A stretch of 64,000 nt of DNA from Lepisosteus oculatus (taxonomy: Eukaryota > Chordata > Actinopteri > Semionotiformes > Lepisosteidae), in assembly GCF_040954835.1 (NCBI RefSeq), contig NC_090711.1:17355001-17419000 (forward strand). The letters run 5' to 3'. Below are positions 26,201 to 37,462 of the stretch, piece by piece (position 1 is the first letter of the stretch; every line of letters begins with the position of its first letter). The notes under the pieces are model-generated. The model made no database searches. It saw only the letters and a program-made list of their open reading frames with translations, and was not told the DNA's origin. A program made the translations under genes and the position numbers.

Positions 26201-29200
26201 AGGGCCTTCTCTGTTGTCGGACACCAGAGCTTTGCTGTTTGTAATCCCGGGAAGAGCCTGTGCTCATCGATGTACCTCCCGTTGGAGTCGATGAGAAGGG
26301 CTACTTCCATGCGTCTGCCTCTGGTGTTCAGTCTGCTGGAGGGGCGCTGTGCTGCCGGGCGGGGGGCTGCTTGGGGGGGTGCAGTGTATGAGGTGGAGGA
26401 GTTGGGTGGGGCTGGGTGTGTGTGTGGGTCACCCTGAGTGTTCGGCAAGGTGGATGTGCTTTTGGGCAGTAGCGTTGTGAGGGGATTTGGGGTGCCGGGG
26501 GGTGCAGTGGGTGTGGTGTTTGCTACGGTGGGGGTACTGGGTAAGTGAGAGTTGGTGGTGGGGGTTGTAGGGGTGTCAGGTTGTGTGGAGGTGGGTGTGT
26601 CTTTGCCGGTTGGTGGTGGGTGTTGTGTGTTGTGTGTTCTGGGTCTCAGGGCTGTTCTGTTGCAGTCAGGGCTGCAGTGGGAAGTAGTGAGTTTCCTCAG
26701 CTGGTCTTTGAGAGTCTTGCTTGTCCTCTCCGCGAGCTGCAGCTCCTCTCTCAGCTCTGCTACTTCCGACTGCAGCTTACTGTTGTCCCGCAGCAGCTCT
26801 TCCATCTGTGCCCTGAGCTGTTTGTTGGAGGTTTTACATTCGTTCCTGTGTTTGTTAACCTCGTCTCTTAGCTGTTGTGCTGTCTGCCCCTCTGTGAGTC
26901 TCCCCAGCATCAGCTCCTTGAACTCAGTGAAGTCCAGCTCCAGAGCAGAGAGTTTCTCCCTCAGGAGGCGCACTGTGCTGTGGTCACAGGGGGGTTGGTG
27001 TGGGCTGTGTGTGTCCAGGTGGTGTGTTTCCGTGTTGCCGAGGGCTACACTCTTGCTGGGCTGTTCTGTGGCTGAGGCTGTGTTTGTGGGCTCCGAGTCA
27101 GGTGGAGCTGAACTCTCCAGTGTGGCGGGCATCAGGCTGCTGGGTCTCTCTCCTGTTTCTGGGGGAGGTTTCTCCAGGTCGGCCTGTGTTTTAAGGTCTG
27201 TGAACTTTTCCTCGAAAAGCTCCAGAGCGGCCTCACTGCCCTGTATCATCACTGTACCATTGTGGTAGGTGTTGACAGTCAGGACAGTGTCTTCTACCTC
27301 GCTGTCGCCCCCTATGGAGATTTGCCTGCCTTTGCTGATGCCCCTTCTGGTGGTGTTTGTGTAATTCTTACACACAGCTGTGTGCCAGGCATTCGGATGC
27401 TCAGTAAAAAAGAGCAGGTTGGTTTTTATGTGTTTTTCTCCTGCCTGGCAGTAGTCAGCAATGAGGGTTTCTGGGTTTTCTTTCATCCAGGAGTCTTTGT
27501 ACTGTTTCCTGGTCTTAACGGTTTTCACGTCCTCGGGGTACTGGAGTACTGTGCTGAGGGGGCAGGGCTGGTCCAGTGGGGCTGTGTTCTGCTCTGTACT
27601 CATCTTGCTCTTTTAAATACAATGGGCCCAGGTGAGAAGAGCAAACAGACGGCCTGGCTCGGGCGTTTTGAATACAATCAGCCCCCTGTTGCTTGGGAAC
27701 AGGTTCTTCAACTTTGGCCTTTTGAGTGTAGTGGGCCCAAGTGGTATTTTGTTTAATTTAAACTTTAAGGTAACTTTTTCTAAGGACTTTTTAAACTTTT
27801 ATCTAGCAAAGCAGTTCAATTTTTTAGAGGCCTCTTCAAGAAAGGAGAAGAAAGAACAGGGCTTACCAGGTGTTTTTCGTGTTGATGGCTGAGTTCTTGG
27901 CTTCTCTTGATGCTGCTTGTATTTTCCCTTACCTTCTTGTTTCCTTTGGTGTACTTTTCTCTTTCTTTCTTTTCTTCTTATTCTTATATCCTTGTTTTAA
28001 TGATTCCTTTTCTGTTTGTTCCTCTTCATCTCTTGGGGATTTTTCTTTTTGGAGTTTTTCCTCAGGTCCTTTATCCTCAGGTGTAGCTGTGTCTTATAGT
28101 TGATCTTCAGTTTTTTAGATGTTTGCTTTGTTGATTTTTTTTTCCAATGGCAAATTATTTCTTTACGTCTGTAGTTTTCTTTAGTTTTGTTAGATGTTGC
28201 CTTATTCCTAGACTATTTGTTCAGTTCCAGAAAACAATAAAATCTCAAAGAAATTAGGAGCTCATCTTCTGTGCTGCCTTGCATAACAGAGGATCTGCCC
28301 TCTATCTCTATCTGATGGCAAGTATAGTTGAGACAAGAATCTGAACTTGTCTCATTCCACCACCCTCTCAGTTGGCTATATAAATTCATAGTATATATAG
28401 TACATTAAGTCTAATAAAGATCTCTCACTTGGGCTCATGTTATGCTTAATAGATAAATCTATTGAAAGATTTCCTCTTTACTTACTCTGTTGATTTTTAC
28501 AGAGAAGGTCCAGGATGAGATAGACAGAGTCATTGGACAGGGACGGCAGCCTTCTATGGCAGACCGTGCTAACATGCCCTACACTGATGCTGTGATCCAT
28601 GAAGTCCAGAGGATGGGCAATATTATTCCTCTGAACCTGCCCAGGATGGCAACAAAAGATATCACTGTACGAGGTTACGTTCTTCCAAAGGTAAGACAAA
28701 TGGAGTATATAATGAAAGTTTGGGAGGAATGACAGCAGCTAGTTTCAATCAACCTCAGCCAACTTTGTAATCATTCCTGACATCATTTCCTAACATAAAA
28801 CAATAAATCCTCATAATTCCCTCGCAAATGTCTTTTGTATGCCTCCTCCTTCCCATTTCCACCTTTGCAGCTGCCCCTTGACCACTTCTAACTCCACATG
28901 GGGGTCGTAGCCTTGTTGTCCTATGCTCAGAGGTTGGCCTTCAGCCAAGCAGGCTGAGCAAACATTACTGTGACTAAAACACTATATAAATTCACTACAC
29001 TTAACTCTTGGATGTTGTTATTCCAAGTGAAATTAACTTTCATGTTAAAATACATATATTTTTACAGAATGCATGTTGCTTATTCTAAGTAGGTCATAAA
29101 TCATACAATGAAACTGTTGTACTAAAGTTCAACTAATAAATAGGTCAATACATTGAATAGGGAAATGTTTTAAGTAGTTAAAATCACAAAACTCACAAGA

Positions 29201-29914
29201 AATTAATCACTCTAGATGAATCTTGAACTTTCTTTACTTATAAAAAGAGATTACATAATGGCTTTGCTTATAATGATATCAGATACTGACATGGAATTTA
29301 CATTTCATTAGCAAGATTCCTTTCCTTTCTGGACATTTGTATCAGATATCATTTCCTTTTCAGTGCTGTATGTTATTGTTAAGAGTGTTTTGAGTACTAT
29401 TATTAAAGTTGATAAATATTTAAAGTTGTAATTTATTTTTTTAGGGTACACAGATCTTTGGAAATTTAACTTCTGTGCTTTTTGACAAGAATGAGTGGGA
29501 AACACCACACCATTTTAATCCTGAACACTTTCTAGAGGAAAATGGGAAGTTTGTCAGAAGGGATGCATTTATGCCATTTTCTGCAGGTAAACATTAGTGT
29601 AACCTAATACAGTATACCCTAGACATTTTATTCATAAGAATAATACATCTAGATATTTTAAGCAGATACATTTTCCATGCTGTAAAATTTAAAATGAAAA
29701 ATCCTTTCAAAGTCCTAAACTACCTTCTGTTCCTCTAGGAAAGAGGGTGTGTCTGGGGGAGCAACTGGCTCGGATGGAGTTGTTCCTATTCTTCACTTCT
29801 TTTCTTCAGAGGTTCACCATTTCCCCACCACCTGGCGTGGAGCCCAGCCTGGAATTTAAGATGGGATCCACACTTTACCCTAAGGAGCTGAAAATCTGTG
29901 CTATCTCTCGTTAG
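14231..29914 (+). CDS. cyp2j-like: Cytochrome P450 family 2 gene, CYP2J-like, complete (9 exons)
   Basis: ER-membrane haem monooxygenase. CYP2J enzymes epoxidise arachidonate and other fatty acids and oxidise xenobiotics. Exons: 14231-14437, 16683-16842, 17591-17740, 19339-19499, 20023-20199, 21126-21267, 28503-28690, 29445-29586 and 29739-29914 (207, 160, 150, 161, 177, 142, 188, 142 and 176 bp). All borders are GT-AG, the total is 1503 bp (500 residues plus stop), and these are the usual CYP2 exon sizes. Visible features are an N-terminal hydrophobic anchor, the [12 protein letters not shown] hinge, a C-helix WMQQR, I-helix AGTETT (309-314), K-helix E366-V-Q-R369, and the haem loop [11 protein letters not shown] with ligand Cys447. 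Wording such as [20 protein letters not shown] is closest to CYP2J among mammals; fish relatives are named CYP2N/P/V/AD, so the exact subfamily is open. Intron 6 is enlarged by an antisense LINE and intron 3 by a TIR element. No disabling change is seen. Confidence 0.93.
14788..14880. repeat. Repeat fragment with (AAT)n tract, CYP2 intron 1
   Basis: 'tcaatcaacctcag' followed by 'cattcctgatatcatttcct' matches the starts of the repeats at 28740 and 57050. It ends in a short (AAT)n run at 14850-14877. Confidence 0.4.
15636..15722 (+). mobile_element. PLE terminal fragment (hammerhead-like motif), intron 1
   Basis: ACACCTGAAGAAGGCTCC...GGCCGAAACG followed by 'cagcatggaataaac' and 'ttacttgttcctttgca', the same terminus as at 3592-3712. 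Its palindromic counterpart is at 55004-55088, so it was present before the inverted duplication. Confidence 0.7.
17924..18992. mobile_element. Complete TIR transposon, CAGATGCAGCC family (non-autonomous)
   Basis: 1,069 bp bounded by CAGATGCAGCCATTCAAA and its inverse. TATA on both sides (17920-17923 and 18993-18996) looks like a 4-bp target duplication. The allelic position in the inverted CYP2 copy (around 52625) has only the empty AT-rich site, which supports these ends. No transposase is visible. The interior carries a tRNA-like segment (18413-18482). It sits in CYP2 intron 3. The superfamily is not assigned. Confidence 0.8.
18413..18482 (-). other. tRNA-like module (anticodon loop reads AAC) in the TIR transposon
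   Basis: The minus strand has box A-like TAGCCTACTGGTCTACG, an anticodon-like loop CTAACAA and box B GTGTTCGAATCC. The stems are imperfect, so it is called tRNA-like and not a tRNA gene. Confidence 0.45.
21858..25336 (-). pseudogene. LINE ORF2: AP endonuclease plus reverse transcriptase, one frameshift
   Basis: 25336-24446 encodes an exonuclease-endonuclease-phosphatase domain with [17 protein letters not shown] and LSDHSQI, which carry the metal-binding and catalytic residues. The frame shifts by one base near 24447. The long continuation (ATG at 24401, readable in frame from about 24447) encodes RT with [19 protein letters not shown] and the YADD catalytic box, a thumb region, and a C-terminal Cys/His motif ([13 protein letters not shown] followed by LLHC). 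Together they form one ORF2 broken by a single indel. Opposite-strand open frames here are shadows. Confidence 0.88.
25471..27603 (-). pseudogene. LINE ORF1 with SGNH-esterase-like domain, one in-frame stop
   Basis: The ATG is at 27603 and the same frame runs to 25471, interrupted only by a TAG at about 26164-26166. The protein has an N-terminal unique domain, a coiled-coil-like Leu/Glu-rich stretch (encoded about 26680-26960), a Pro/Thr-rich linker, and a C-terminal SGNH-like hydrolase. Hydrolase blocks visible are [11 protein letters not shown] before the stop, HTGTND just after it, and HDHKHL near the end. Esterase-type ORF1 proteins are known from CR1 and zebrafish L2 LINEs and may assist RNP or membrane interactions. 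The stop falls exactly between two catalytic blocks. Confidence 0.8.
28740..28975 (+). repeat. Dispersed repeat in CYP2 intron 7
   Basis: Blocks 'tcaatcaacctcag', 'cctttgcagctgcccc', 'catgggggtcgtagccttgt' and 'ggccttcagccaagcaggct' recur at 57050-57300, and in part at 14788 and 16265-16330. The inverted-arm counterpart is 48835-49040. Confidence 0.45.
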
Positions 29915-29981
29915 AAGAAAAAACATTGCAGTTAAAGCAGGTTATATACTAATTTCTGGAGCATCTCAAAAGGTCAATTTG

Positions 29982-29987
29982 ATTAAA
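29982..29987 (+). terminator. Possible polyadenylation signal of the CYP2J-like gene
   Basis: ATTAAA 68 bp after the stop codon, the commonest variant of AATAAA. It is kept in the inverted pseudogene copy. Motif only. Confidence 0.3.
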
Positions 29988-30290
29988 GTATTTCAAATCT
30001 TTGAAGGCATTGATAAAGTCACTCCAGTGGACTTCCTCAGAGTCAACAGTGAAACCCTAACAGAGAACACAAACTGACATTACTGGGAAATGCATTTAAA
30101 ACTGAGAGTAGGAAACACTTTTTTACACATAAGTGCTGTGGGGGTCTGGAACAGGCTGCCTAGTGATGTTGATGAAACTGATACCATTTCAAGAAATGGT
30201 TGAATACGATCCTTAGATCAAATATGTACTTGAAAACATCAGCTTGGGCTGAATGGCCTCTTTTGATTTGTGACATTTCTTGACATGACA
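29985..30290 (+). repeat. Dispersed repeat after the CYP2 stop
   Basis: Contains 'gtctggaacaggctgcctag' and 'ctgaatggcctcttttgat', a widespread fish repeat. The inverted-arm counterpart is 47500-47830. Related copies lie at 10795-11060 and 59165-59470. Confidence 0.5.
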
Positions 30291-33200
30291 TGTGGGACAA
30301 CAACACTGGCCAGAAATCACTCAGAGGGGGGTCGTCTAATTAGCTCAACCCCTGCATTATGAGACAGCTCTTATTACTTGAGGCTGAGAATCGCAACAAA
30401 AAAAGGATGCAGCAAACTCAGCTCTTTTTTTGATACCTGATTATGGGTTATAGGTTTTATTTTCAATACAGTCTTGTTTGGAAGAGTGACTGGTCATGGA
30501 AAAAAAGGTACTGTAATACAGAAATGTATGTGTGATCTGAGAAGTGTTCTGAAAAGGCTTGTTTACGGGTACAGTAGGTAATTTGATTACCGCCTTACCC
30601 CAGTTCTTTAGAGAGACCTTTGATCCACAGGTTTATTGTAAGCTCCAGAAAGAGAGCTAGCTATACGCCTGGTTTGCTTTACACTCCTAACACGTGATGA
30701 CAAAACTAAAACAGCCTAACTGTTGTACCCAGAAGTAAAACAATGCCTTTCTAACAATGCATTTCCCCAGCAATTGTATCATCACAAATGCATTACCTTT
30801 CCTTACACTTTAGTCTATCAAGTTTTATCTTGGAGAATACCCTGGGACACCCACAACAGGTCATTCCAAAGGACCAAAGGACAGCCCTTTTTTACAGTAT
30901 AGTGTGCCCATCACTATACTAGGGCATTAGGATGCAAACAGACGACGGAGAGCCCCCTTCTGGTCCTACTAACACTTCTATCAACAGTAACCTTAGCTTT
31001 CCCAGGAGGTCTCCCATGCAGGCACTGGCCAGGCTAACACCTGCTTAGCTTCAGTGGGTTATTAGTTGTGAGTTGCAAGGTGATATACTGGTTATGAGTA
31101 ATGGTGATTTAAATTTAAAGTCCAAGAAAACAAAAAAGTAAACCACTGAGAATGTTGTAGTATGCATTTCCCCAGAAAATGTTTTGCCTAATGACTTGTT
31201 ACATCTGAACATCATTAACTCTTTATATACAGTATTTAGCATGTATTCAGTTATACTGCTCAGGGTTACACGGTCACCTTGAGGAGTCTTTCTACAGACT
31301 CCTATAAAGAAGGTGTGGCTTGAAGCATGTGGGATGGTTGGGGTAAAGGAACTGAGGGAATTAACTAAAAGTTCTTACTAGAAGTTTGTATTATATCTTG
31401 TTAACTATGTATCCTTTTACTTACATTTTACTAAATCCGTCTCAGGATATCTGGTCCCAAAAGATAACTTAGCCATATGGTGTCTTTATGCACAGCTGAC
31501 ATAGTTCTCAGGGAAATGACCGAGTGACCTCTCCTGGAACAAATGGTTTATTCAGCAGAAGGGGCTGCTTGTCACGCAGGCCGGCAGTAAAGGATATATA
31601 TGTAATGGTCAGCCTTCTAGAATGAGCATATATAGCCACAATGCAAGTAGAGAGTCATGTGGGACTGTATCTTGTATCATTTGTTTCACTGTATAAAAGA
31701 GCACAGTAAGCATTGTCTTTGAACTCCATCTGTCGTGTTTTCCAATAATCCAGAGGTGACCTTGCCTGTCAGCAGTTAGCCCATGCTGTGTGCTTTATCC
31801 TCCCATCAGTTCAATTTAAAACTTTGCAAGGCATCTCTAAGGATAACTGCTTCAATATAACCATCTTGTTATTGTAGGTTCCAATGCTGTATGCATATGA
31901 TATGAGCATCAGACATGTTTATATACTGTATAGTAATGACTGTCAATATCTTGTCTCCCTGGACCTTCTTGATACATTTTTCAAAGGGTTTGTATGATTA
32001 TAAGGGCAAAGTTTGGTTTTTAAGACTTGTGAGTGTTACATTTGTCTCATTTTAAAATAGTGCTCGGCTCTGATTTCAACATGGTTATGGACCCCTCTAT
32101 GGATTTTTCCAGCTCCACAAACACCAGGCCCAGTCACATGCAACTGCAGACTTAAAGCACTGCATATTGGATATAGAGTACGTTTAACCTACTGTTTCAA
32201 GTATTCAGTCCTACACTCAGGGAATACATCTACAGTACCTGTATTTCTCACAGATTGTAGTATTCCAGGATTCCAGATAGAGCAAACAGGAGTGCAGAAA
32301 ATGCACAACCCTGACAAGTCCGGCTGGAGATTGAAAATTGTGTTGAAATTAATTATCATCACTGACAGATTGAAGTATAAGACTCTAATCATATCTACTA
32401 AGTCTTTGCCCAGTCCAAATTGATCCAATACAGCCCAAGAGATATTCCCATTCCAAGTGAGTAAAAGACTTGAGATTATTATATAATCAGTTATATGAAG
32501 GAGTCACTGGATATTATCTGAGGCCAATCTTTGGTCTTGATGTACAGATGCAGCCATTCAAAATGCACAGTACAAACCCATACCAGACGCAACTACCCAC
32601 AAGCCACTGTGTTGTACTGCGGTAAGTGATTGGCTGGCCAAAATGACCAACAGGGACACCCGTGGTGCATTGGTCGGTAGTGAAAAGATTTAATCATTTA
32701 ATCTCTTTACTGTGTATGTTTTAATCCACTTAGTATTGAATATATGGAATTTTACCACTAAAGGGAAATTTTAGTAGCCGAGCATAAAAAGAAGAGGAGC
32801 ATAATGCATCTAAAGGTCATAAACGATATTATTTAGGAACATAAACATATTACTGTGTATGTATATGGCTGGTCTTGGTAGTTTAAAGAAAAAATCCACA
32901 CCAGTCTTCCATTTCTCCCTAAACATTTTAAGCATCAAAGTTTTATGAAATGGTCCCCAAATATGCAATTGCTGTATAGATTGAATTTTAATTTTAAAAA
33001 ATGATTTAACACAAAAATTAAGCTGTTTACGTTCCTCCACCTGAGAATATAGTCATTCATTGCTACGCAACGCAGAAACACAGCCACAGGTAACTAGCAA
33101 AGAGAGGACATTAAGCTAGCCAATATGATAAAGGAATACATTATTTTTTTATTTCTTTTGCACATTTATTCGAACATTTCCATTGATTGTACAAGCACTT

Positions 33201-34899
33201 GGAAACTGTTCAATCCCTAGTTCGTCTGCATTTTCTTTCTGCGTCTTCTAGGATATAAAATTGGGTTTCCAATAATGCCGCAGCAAACTCTTGTTTTTAT
33301 GTCCACTATAACAGACAATTTCCCTTGCTTTTAACTGAGCGTTTCATAATTTCCTAAAATGAAAATGCAACAGAATTCTGGGCTACCCCTATACCAGAGA
33401 TTACGGTAGGCTTCAGAATGGTGATTGGCTGACACCATCTGACACCCCTCTGATTGGAGAAAAAAAACTTGCTGATCTGTTCTACATAGCAGGAAGACAT
33501 GAGCATATGCTGCTTCTATTCAAAACCTGTATTTTAAAAGTTTAATTAGGAAGTAAAAACATTAAAAGCGTACACAGATTTCTAAACTGATCAGGAGGAA
33601 GAAAAATGTGGTTATTAACTATCCAAACCTGTTTTATTTATTTTATTTTTATTTAGATTAAGAGTTCCCGTCACCCCCATTTCCATTTAAATCGCAAACC
33701 CGTGTTTAATTTAATATTTTTATTTATTCACAATCTGGCAATGCAACGTAAATCGTTATCTTTGTCTTCTGCATAATAATGTTCACCACTCTGTTCAGCA
33801 AATTAATAATTTTCTCGGAACGTTTACCCAGCGTAATATTTTATTTCATTGCAGTTTGACAGATTGTCTTTAAATCAATTGTTGTCAGAATATCACCGCC
33901 TCCAAACAAGAACAGAATTGCAACAATTTTATTAACTGGCTGTTTCAGTATATATTTAACATAATAATTTAACAATATATGTAAATGTTTAAGATATGTT
34001 TATGTTGTGAATGTCTGTAGATTGTATCTTATTTTTAGGTTTTGTTTTGTTTCATGTTAATTTTATAAGGGAATCTTGATTAAAATACTTTTGTTTTTTC
34101 AGACAATTCACATTCGCTGCAGACAAATGGCCTTGCAGATCAGATATCAAGGAAAAAAACAATTATCGCGCCTGGTTCTTTAATGGAATCGCTTTAACAT
34201 GCTAATGTGTTGGTGTAACACTCTGTGTCTACAGTACATTGTAAACAAACCGGTTTCCCAGGTATTTTCAACCCCCAACCACTGTTGTTTCATCGGTTGT
34301 TATCCTGTAAAGCGCTTTGAGGAGCCACCTTTAAAGGCGCTATATAAAATAAAGTTTATTATTATTAATATTGATCATATTTTTCCTCCCAGAAGTTGTA
34401 AATTGTTGTTGTTATTGTTGTTGTTATCCTGTAAAGAGCTTTGAGAAGCATACTGTCCAGCTTGTCAGGTGCATTCTCTTGTAAAATAATAAGTAGAGCT
34501 TTGGGGTTATTAGTGCTCCACTTAAAGCAACCCAATGTAAATACATTTTGTCTCCAGATCCACCACCACCACTTGTATGAATCATAGCCCTGCCAAATTA
34601 TGCAAATTCCACTGCAATGATTGGGTGCAGAAATTATTCAGTATGGCATCTCCATGTTCAAGTAAACACTGCTCTGTGTGCAAATGCACATGCATTTAAA
34701 AAAAGTTTTTTTTTAAAAAAGACACCTTTAAAGGCGCAATATAAAATAGTTTATTATTATTAATATTGATGATATTCTTCCTCCAAGGACTTGTAAAATT
34801 GTTGTTGTTATCCCGTAAAGCACTTTGAGAAGCAAACTGTCCAGCATATTGTATTTCATTGCACTTTGACAGATCATATTATAATCACTTGGTGTTAGA

Positions 34900-35038
34900 A
34901 TATCCCCCAAGATGATATTCCCCCCAGGAGGGTATAGAGGATATCCTCCAAGAGGTATCCAGGTAACAGTGAAACGGGCGTACAGCTTGGGGAAATCGCC
35001 CGTTTTCCATGTAAATAGTTCCCTGGTTCCACACCCCT

Positions 35039-35093
<55 letters not shown>

Positions 35094-35227
35094 CGGGCTT
35101 GTCTTATGTCTCTCTCTTGTCTGGGCGCTGGCGGGTGGTGACGAAGAAGAAATAAAGCACAGTTTTTAACTCCACAAGTTTGAGTCTCAACAAACTCAAA
35201 TTCATTACATTGGTGTCAGAAGCAGGA
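34900..35227 (+). mobile_element. LTR remnant with primer-binding site
   Basis: AATAAAG (35150) and a terminal 'aactcaaattcattaca' are followed at 35209 by TTGGTGTCAGAAGCAGGA. This resembles the PBS of Ty3/gypsy-like elements, complementary to a tRNA-Leu-type 3' end. The (CT)n run at 35043-35091 is inside it. The left LTR border is uncertain and no coding part follows. Confidence 0.5.
35043..35091. repeat. (CT)n microsatellite
   Basis: About 24 uninterrupted CT units. Confidence 0.95.
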
Positions 35228-35544
35228 GGATGGATTTGGAGACAAAATGTATTTACATTACACAGAGACTCAGTAGCAATAGCAATAGCAATTAGCAATA
35301 TAATATCAAAATAGCAATATTATGGACACACAATTGACTTTGTTTTTACTTTTTTTGACAGCTGGTTTTTGTTGACAACTTGACACAAGTTTATCAGTGA
35401 AAAGACCACGGGCATTCTTCCTCCCCCCTACATTCTCAGAGTAGAATAGAATTTATTATTAGCACAATTTATTACAGTGCTAAATTTAATATTATTGATT
35501 ACTAATAGTTTATGCTAAAAACCTAGCTTTCTAAATGTGAGAAG

Positions 35545-35610
35545 TACTACCGTAAGTACTGTACAGTAAGTATTCACTGTACTTACTGTACTTACTATAC
35601 TGTACTTAAG
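35545..35610. repeat. Cluster of short GTACTTACTGTAC-type palindromes
   Basis: Repeated TACTGTAC and GTAAGTA words in both orientations. Low-complexity hairpin-forming DNA in the middle of the foldback-like element. Confidence 0.5.
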
Positions 35611-37462
35611 AACTACTAGTGTAAGCAAAAAAAAGGGGTTTTGGAGGGGGGAGGTGTCTTTCGCTGGAAGACTCGCCGCCTTCTACTTTGAAAATACCTG
35701 TAAAACCGGTTTAATTCGTCACAGCCAGCACTCCCACAGAGAGTGATGAAAACCGCGCAGCGCCAGGCGAATGCACATTAATATGTTGGGCTTTCGGGTT
35801 TGGGTGGATTTGCGCCCTACAGTTCAACCTGCGGCACCGCTGTGTACTGTACATACAGTACAGTACGAACGTGTTATTTTGAAATATAAAAAATGTCAAT
35901 ATACTGTAGGAGAAATTGAGTATTGGTGTGTATTTTTCTTTAAAATACCAATAACAGCAACATACAGTTTACATACTATGTTTATGTTCCTAAATTAATA
36001 TCGTTTATGACCTTTATGACCTTCGTTATGCTCCTTTGCGTTTTATGCTTAACTACTAAAATTTCCCTTAAGTGGTAAAATTCCATATAAATATTCAATA
36101 CTAAACAGATTAAAATGTGCACAGTAAAGAGATTAAATAATTAAATCTTTTCACTAACGAACAATACACCACATTATCTTCCGTATCGCATTAACATGTT
36201 TTTTTCCAGTATCAAAGAAGCGATACACAACCTGTCTCCTCTATAACTCTTCAGTTTACAGAGAAATTCCACCAGATCATCACAACATTGTCCAATACTC
36301 TTCTTGTGTCTAATTTTAAGTTAAGAAGGATTTGAGCTACAGACCATAACAGACCAAAAAACAGAATCCACCTGCGACTCGGGTGTTAACAAAACGTGTT
36401 TACAAAGAAAGTGAAATACAGTAATACTACCAGCTATATAGATACATATATTTAGATATTTAGATCCTTAAATTAATATCATTATTAATTTCTTTAGATA
36501 CGTGATTACATATTCTCGATTATAAAACAGATCATTCCGGTCCTGGAATCTGACTAGCTGACACCCTTCTGAAGCGGTACCATAATCTCTGGTATACGGA
36601 CACCCCAGAAATTTGACTTTTTACTGTGTGATAAATTTTAAAGACTACTTCTTAGCGTAAATAAGAAAGCGTAGATAAAAAAGCTTGGATTCTAATGTAT
36701 CTGATACAAGTATCTTTTAATACAGTCTTTGTTGATCTCTTGAGGATCCTTGTGATGTTTTGAGCTCTGGTTGAATGATGTGTCGCAGTTTAAATAATTT
36801 TCGTTGTTAGAAATTATGAAACGCTCTGTTAAAAGCAAGAGAGTTTTTATGTCTGTTATACTAAAAGAAAATGCCCGACGAACTAGGGATTGGACAGTTT
36901 TTCAGTGCTTGTACAATCGATGGAAATGTTCAAATAAATGTGCTAAAGAAATAAACAAAAAAAGTAATTTATTCCTTTATCCTATTGGCTAACTAATGTC
37001 CCGTCCTTGTTAGTTAGAGCAATGAAATGCTGTGGTGTTACTTTTTGTCGATGAAAAAATAAAGTCTTTTCATTTAAACTGACGGTTACAAATAATGTGG
37101 AAAACCCTAAGCTTCTCCAAGGTCATTCATTATTAATACTATTAGTAATATCTTCGGTAAGGGCTTTGATGCATAAAATATTTCTGCATAATTAAAATAT
37201 TTATGATAAAGGTAGGTTGTGCACTTTTGCCCAACTGAGCAATAATGCTTTCATAAAATATATATCAACTTCTTAATGACTGATGATTAATATGCTGTAA
37301 TACACAGTTTAAATTTTAAAGCTCAAATGCTGTACATGAGAGGTTCATTGGCTCCTCCTGGCGGTTTTACAAGTGTGATACTGCGTCGTGCCGGGTTAGG
37401 ATGCGACACGCCCACTGCATGGTACTGTGGTGTACCTCACGCGTTTTGAATGGCTGCATCTG

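Larger units (their letters stand above)
21660..28275 (-). mobile_element. Near-full-length non-LTR retrotransposon (LINE, CR1/L2-like group)
   Basis: About 6.6 kb antisense in CYP2 intron 6. It has a ~0.65-kb 5' UTR (27604-28275), ORF1, an endonuclease-RT ORF2, and a 3' end 'aataaagcaccttgaattg' with (GAATT)n tail repeats at 21660-21678. The equivalent site in the inverted arm (around 49510-49540) is empty, with only about 25 bp of other sequence between the matched flanks. It is one of the youngest insertions, disabled by one nonsense codon in ORF1 and one frameshift in ORF2. The clade (CR1, L2 or a relative) is not certain. Confidence 0.85.
32544..37462. mobile_element. Long-TIR (foldback-like) transposon, CAGATGCAGCC family, with nested insertions
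   Basis: Bounded by CAGATGCAGCCATTCAAA at 32544 and its inverse at 37445-37462. The arms are themselves inverted repeats: 32680-32830 matches 35990-36180, and 33200-33350 matches 36800-36920. An LTR remnant and short repeats are nested between them. No transposase frame found. The right palindrome arm lacks this whole region. Confidence 0.65.

Noticed and set aside
21791-28103. Many plus-strand open frames across the LINE
   Set aside because: They lie opposite the minus-strand ORF1/ORF2, which carry the recognisable domains. They are shadows of GC-rich coding sequence.
34912-35169. 85-codon plus frame with Ser-Leu repeats
   Set aside because: It is a translation of the (CT)n run inside an LTR remnant.
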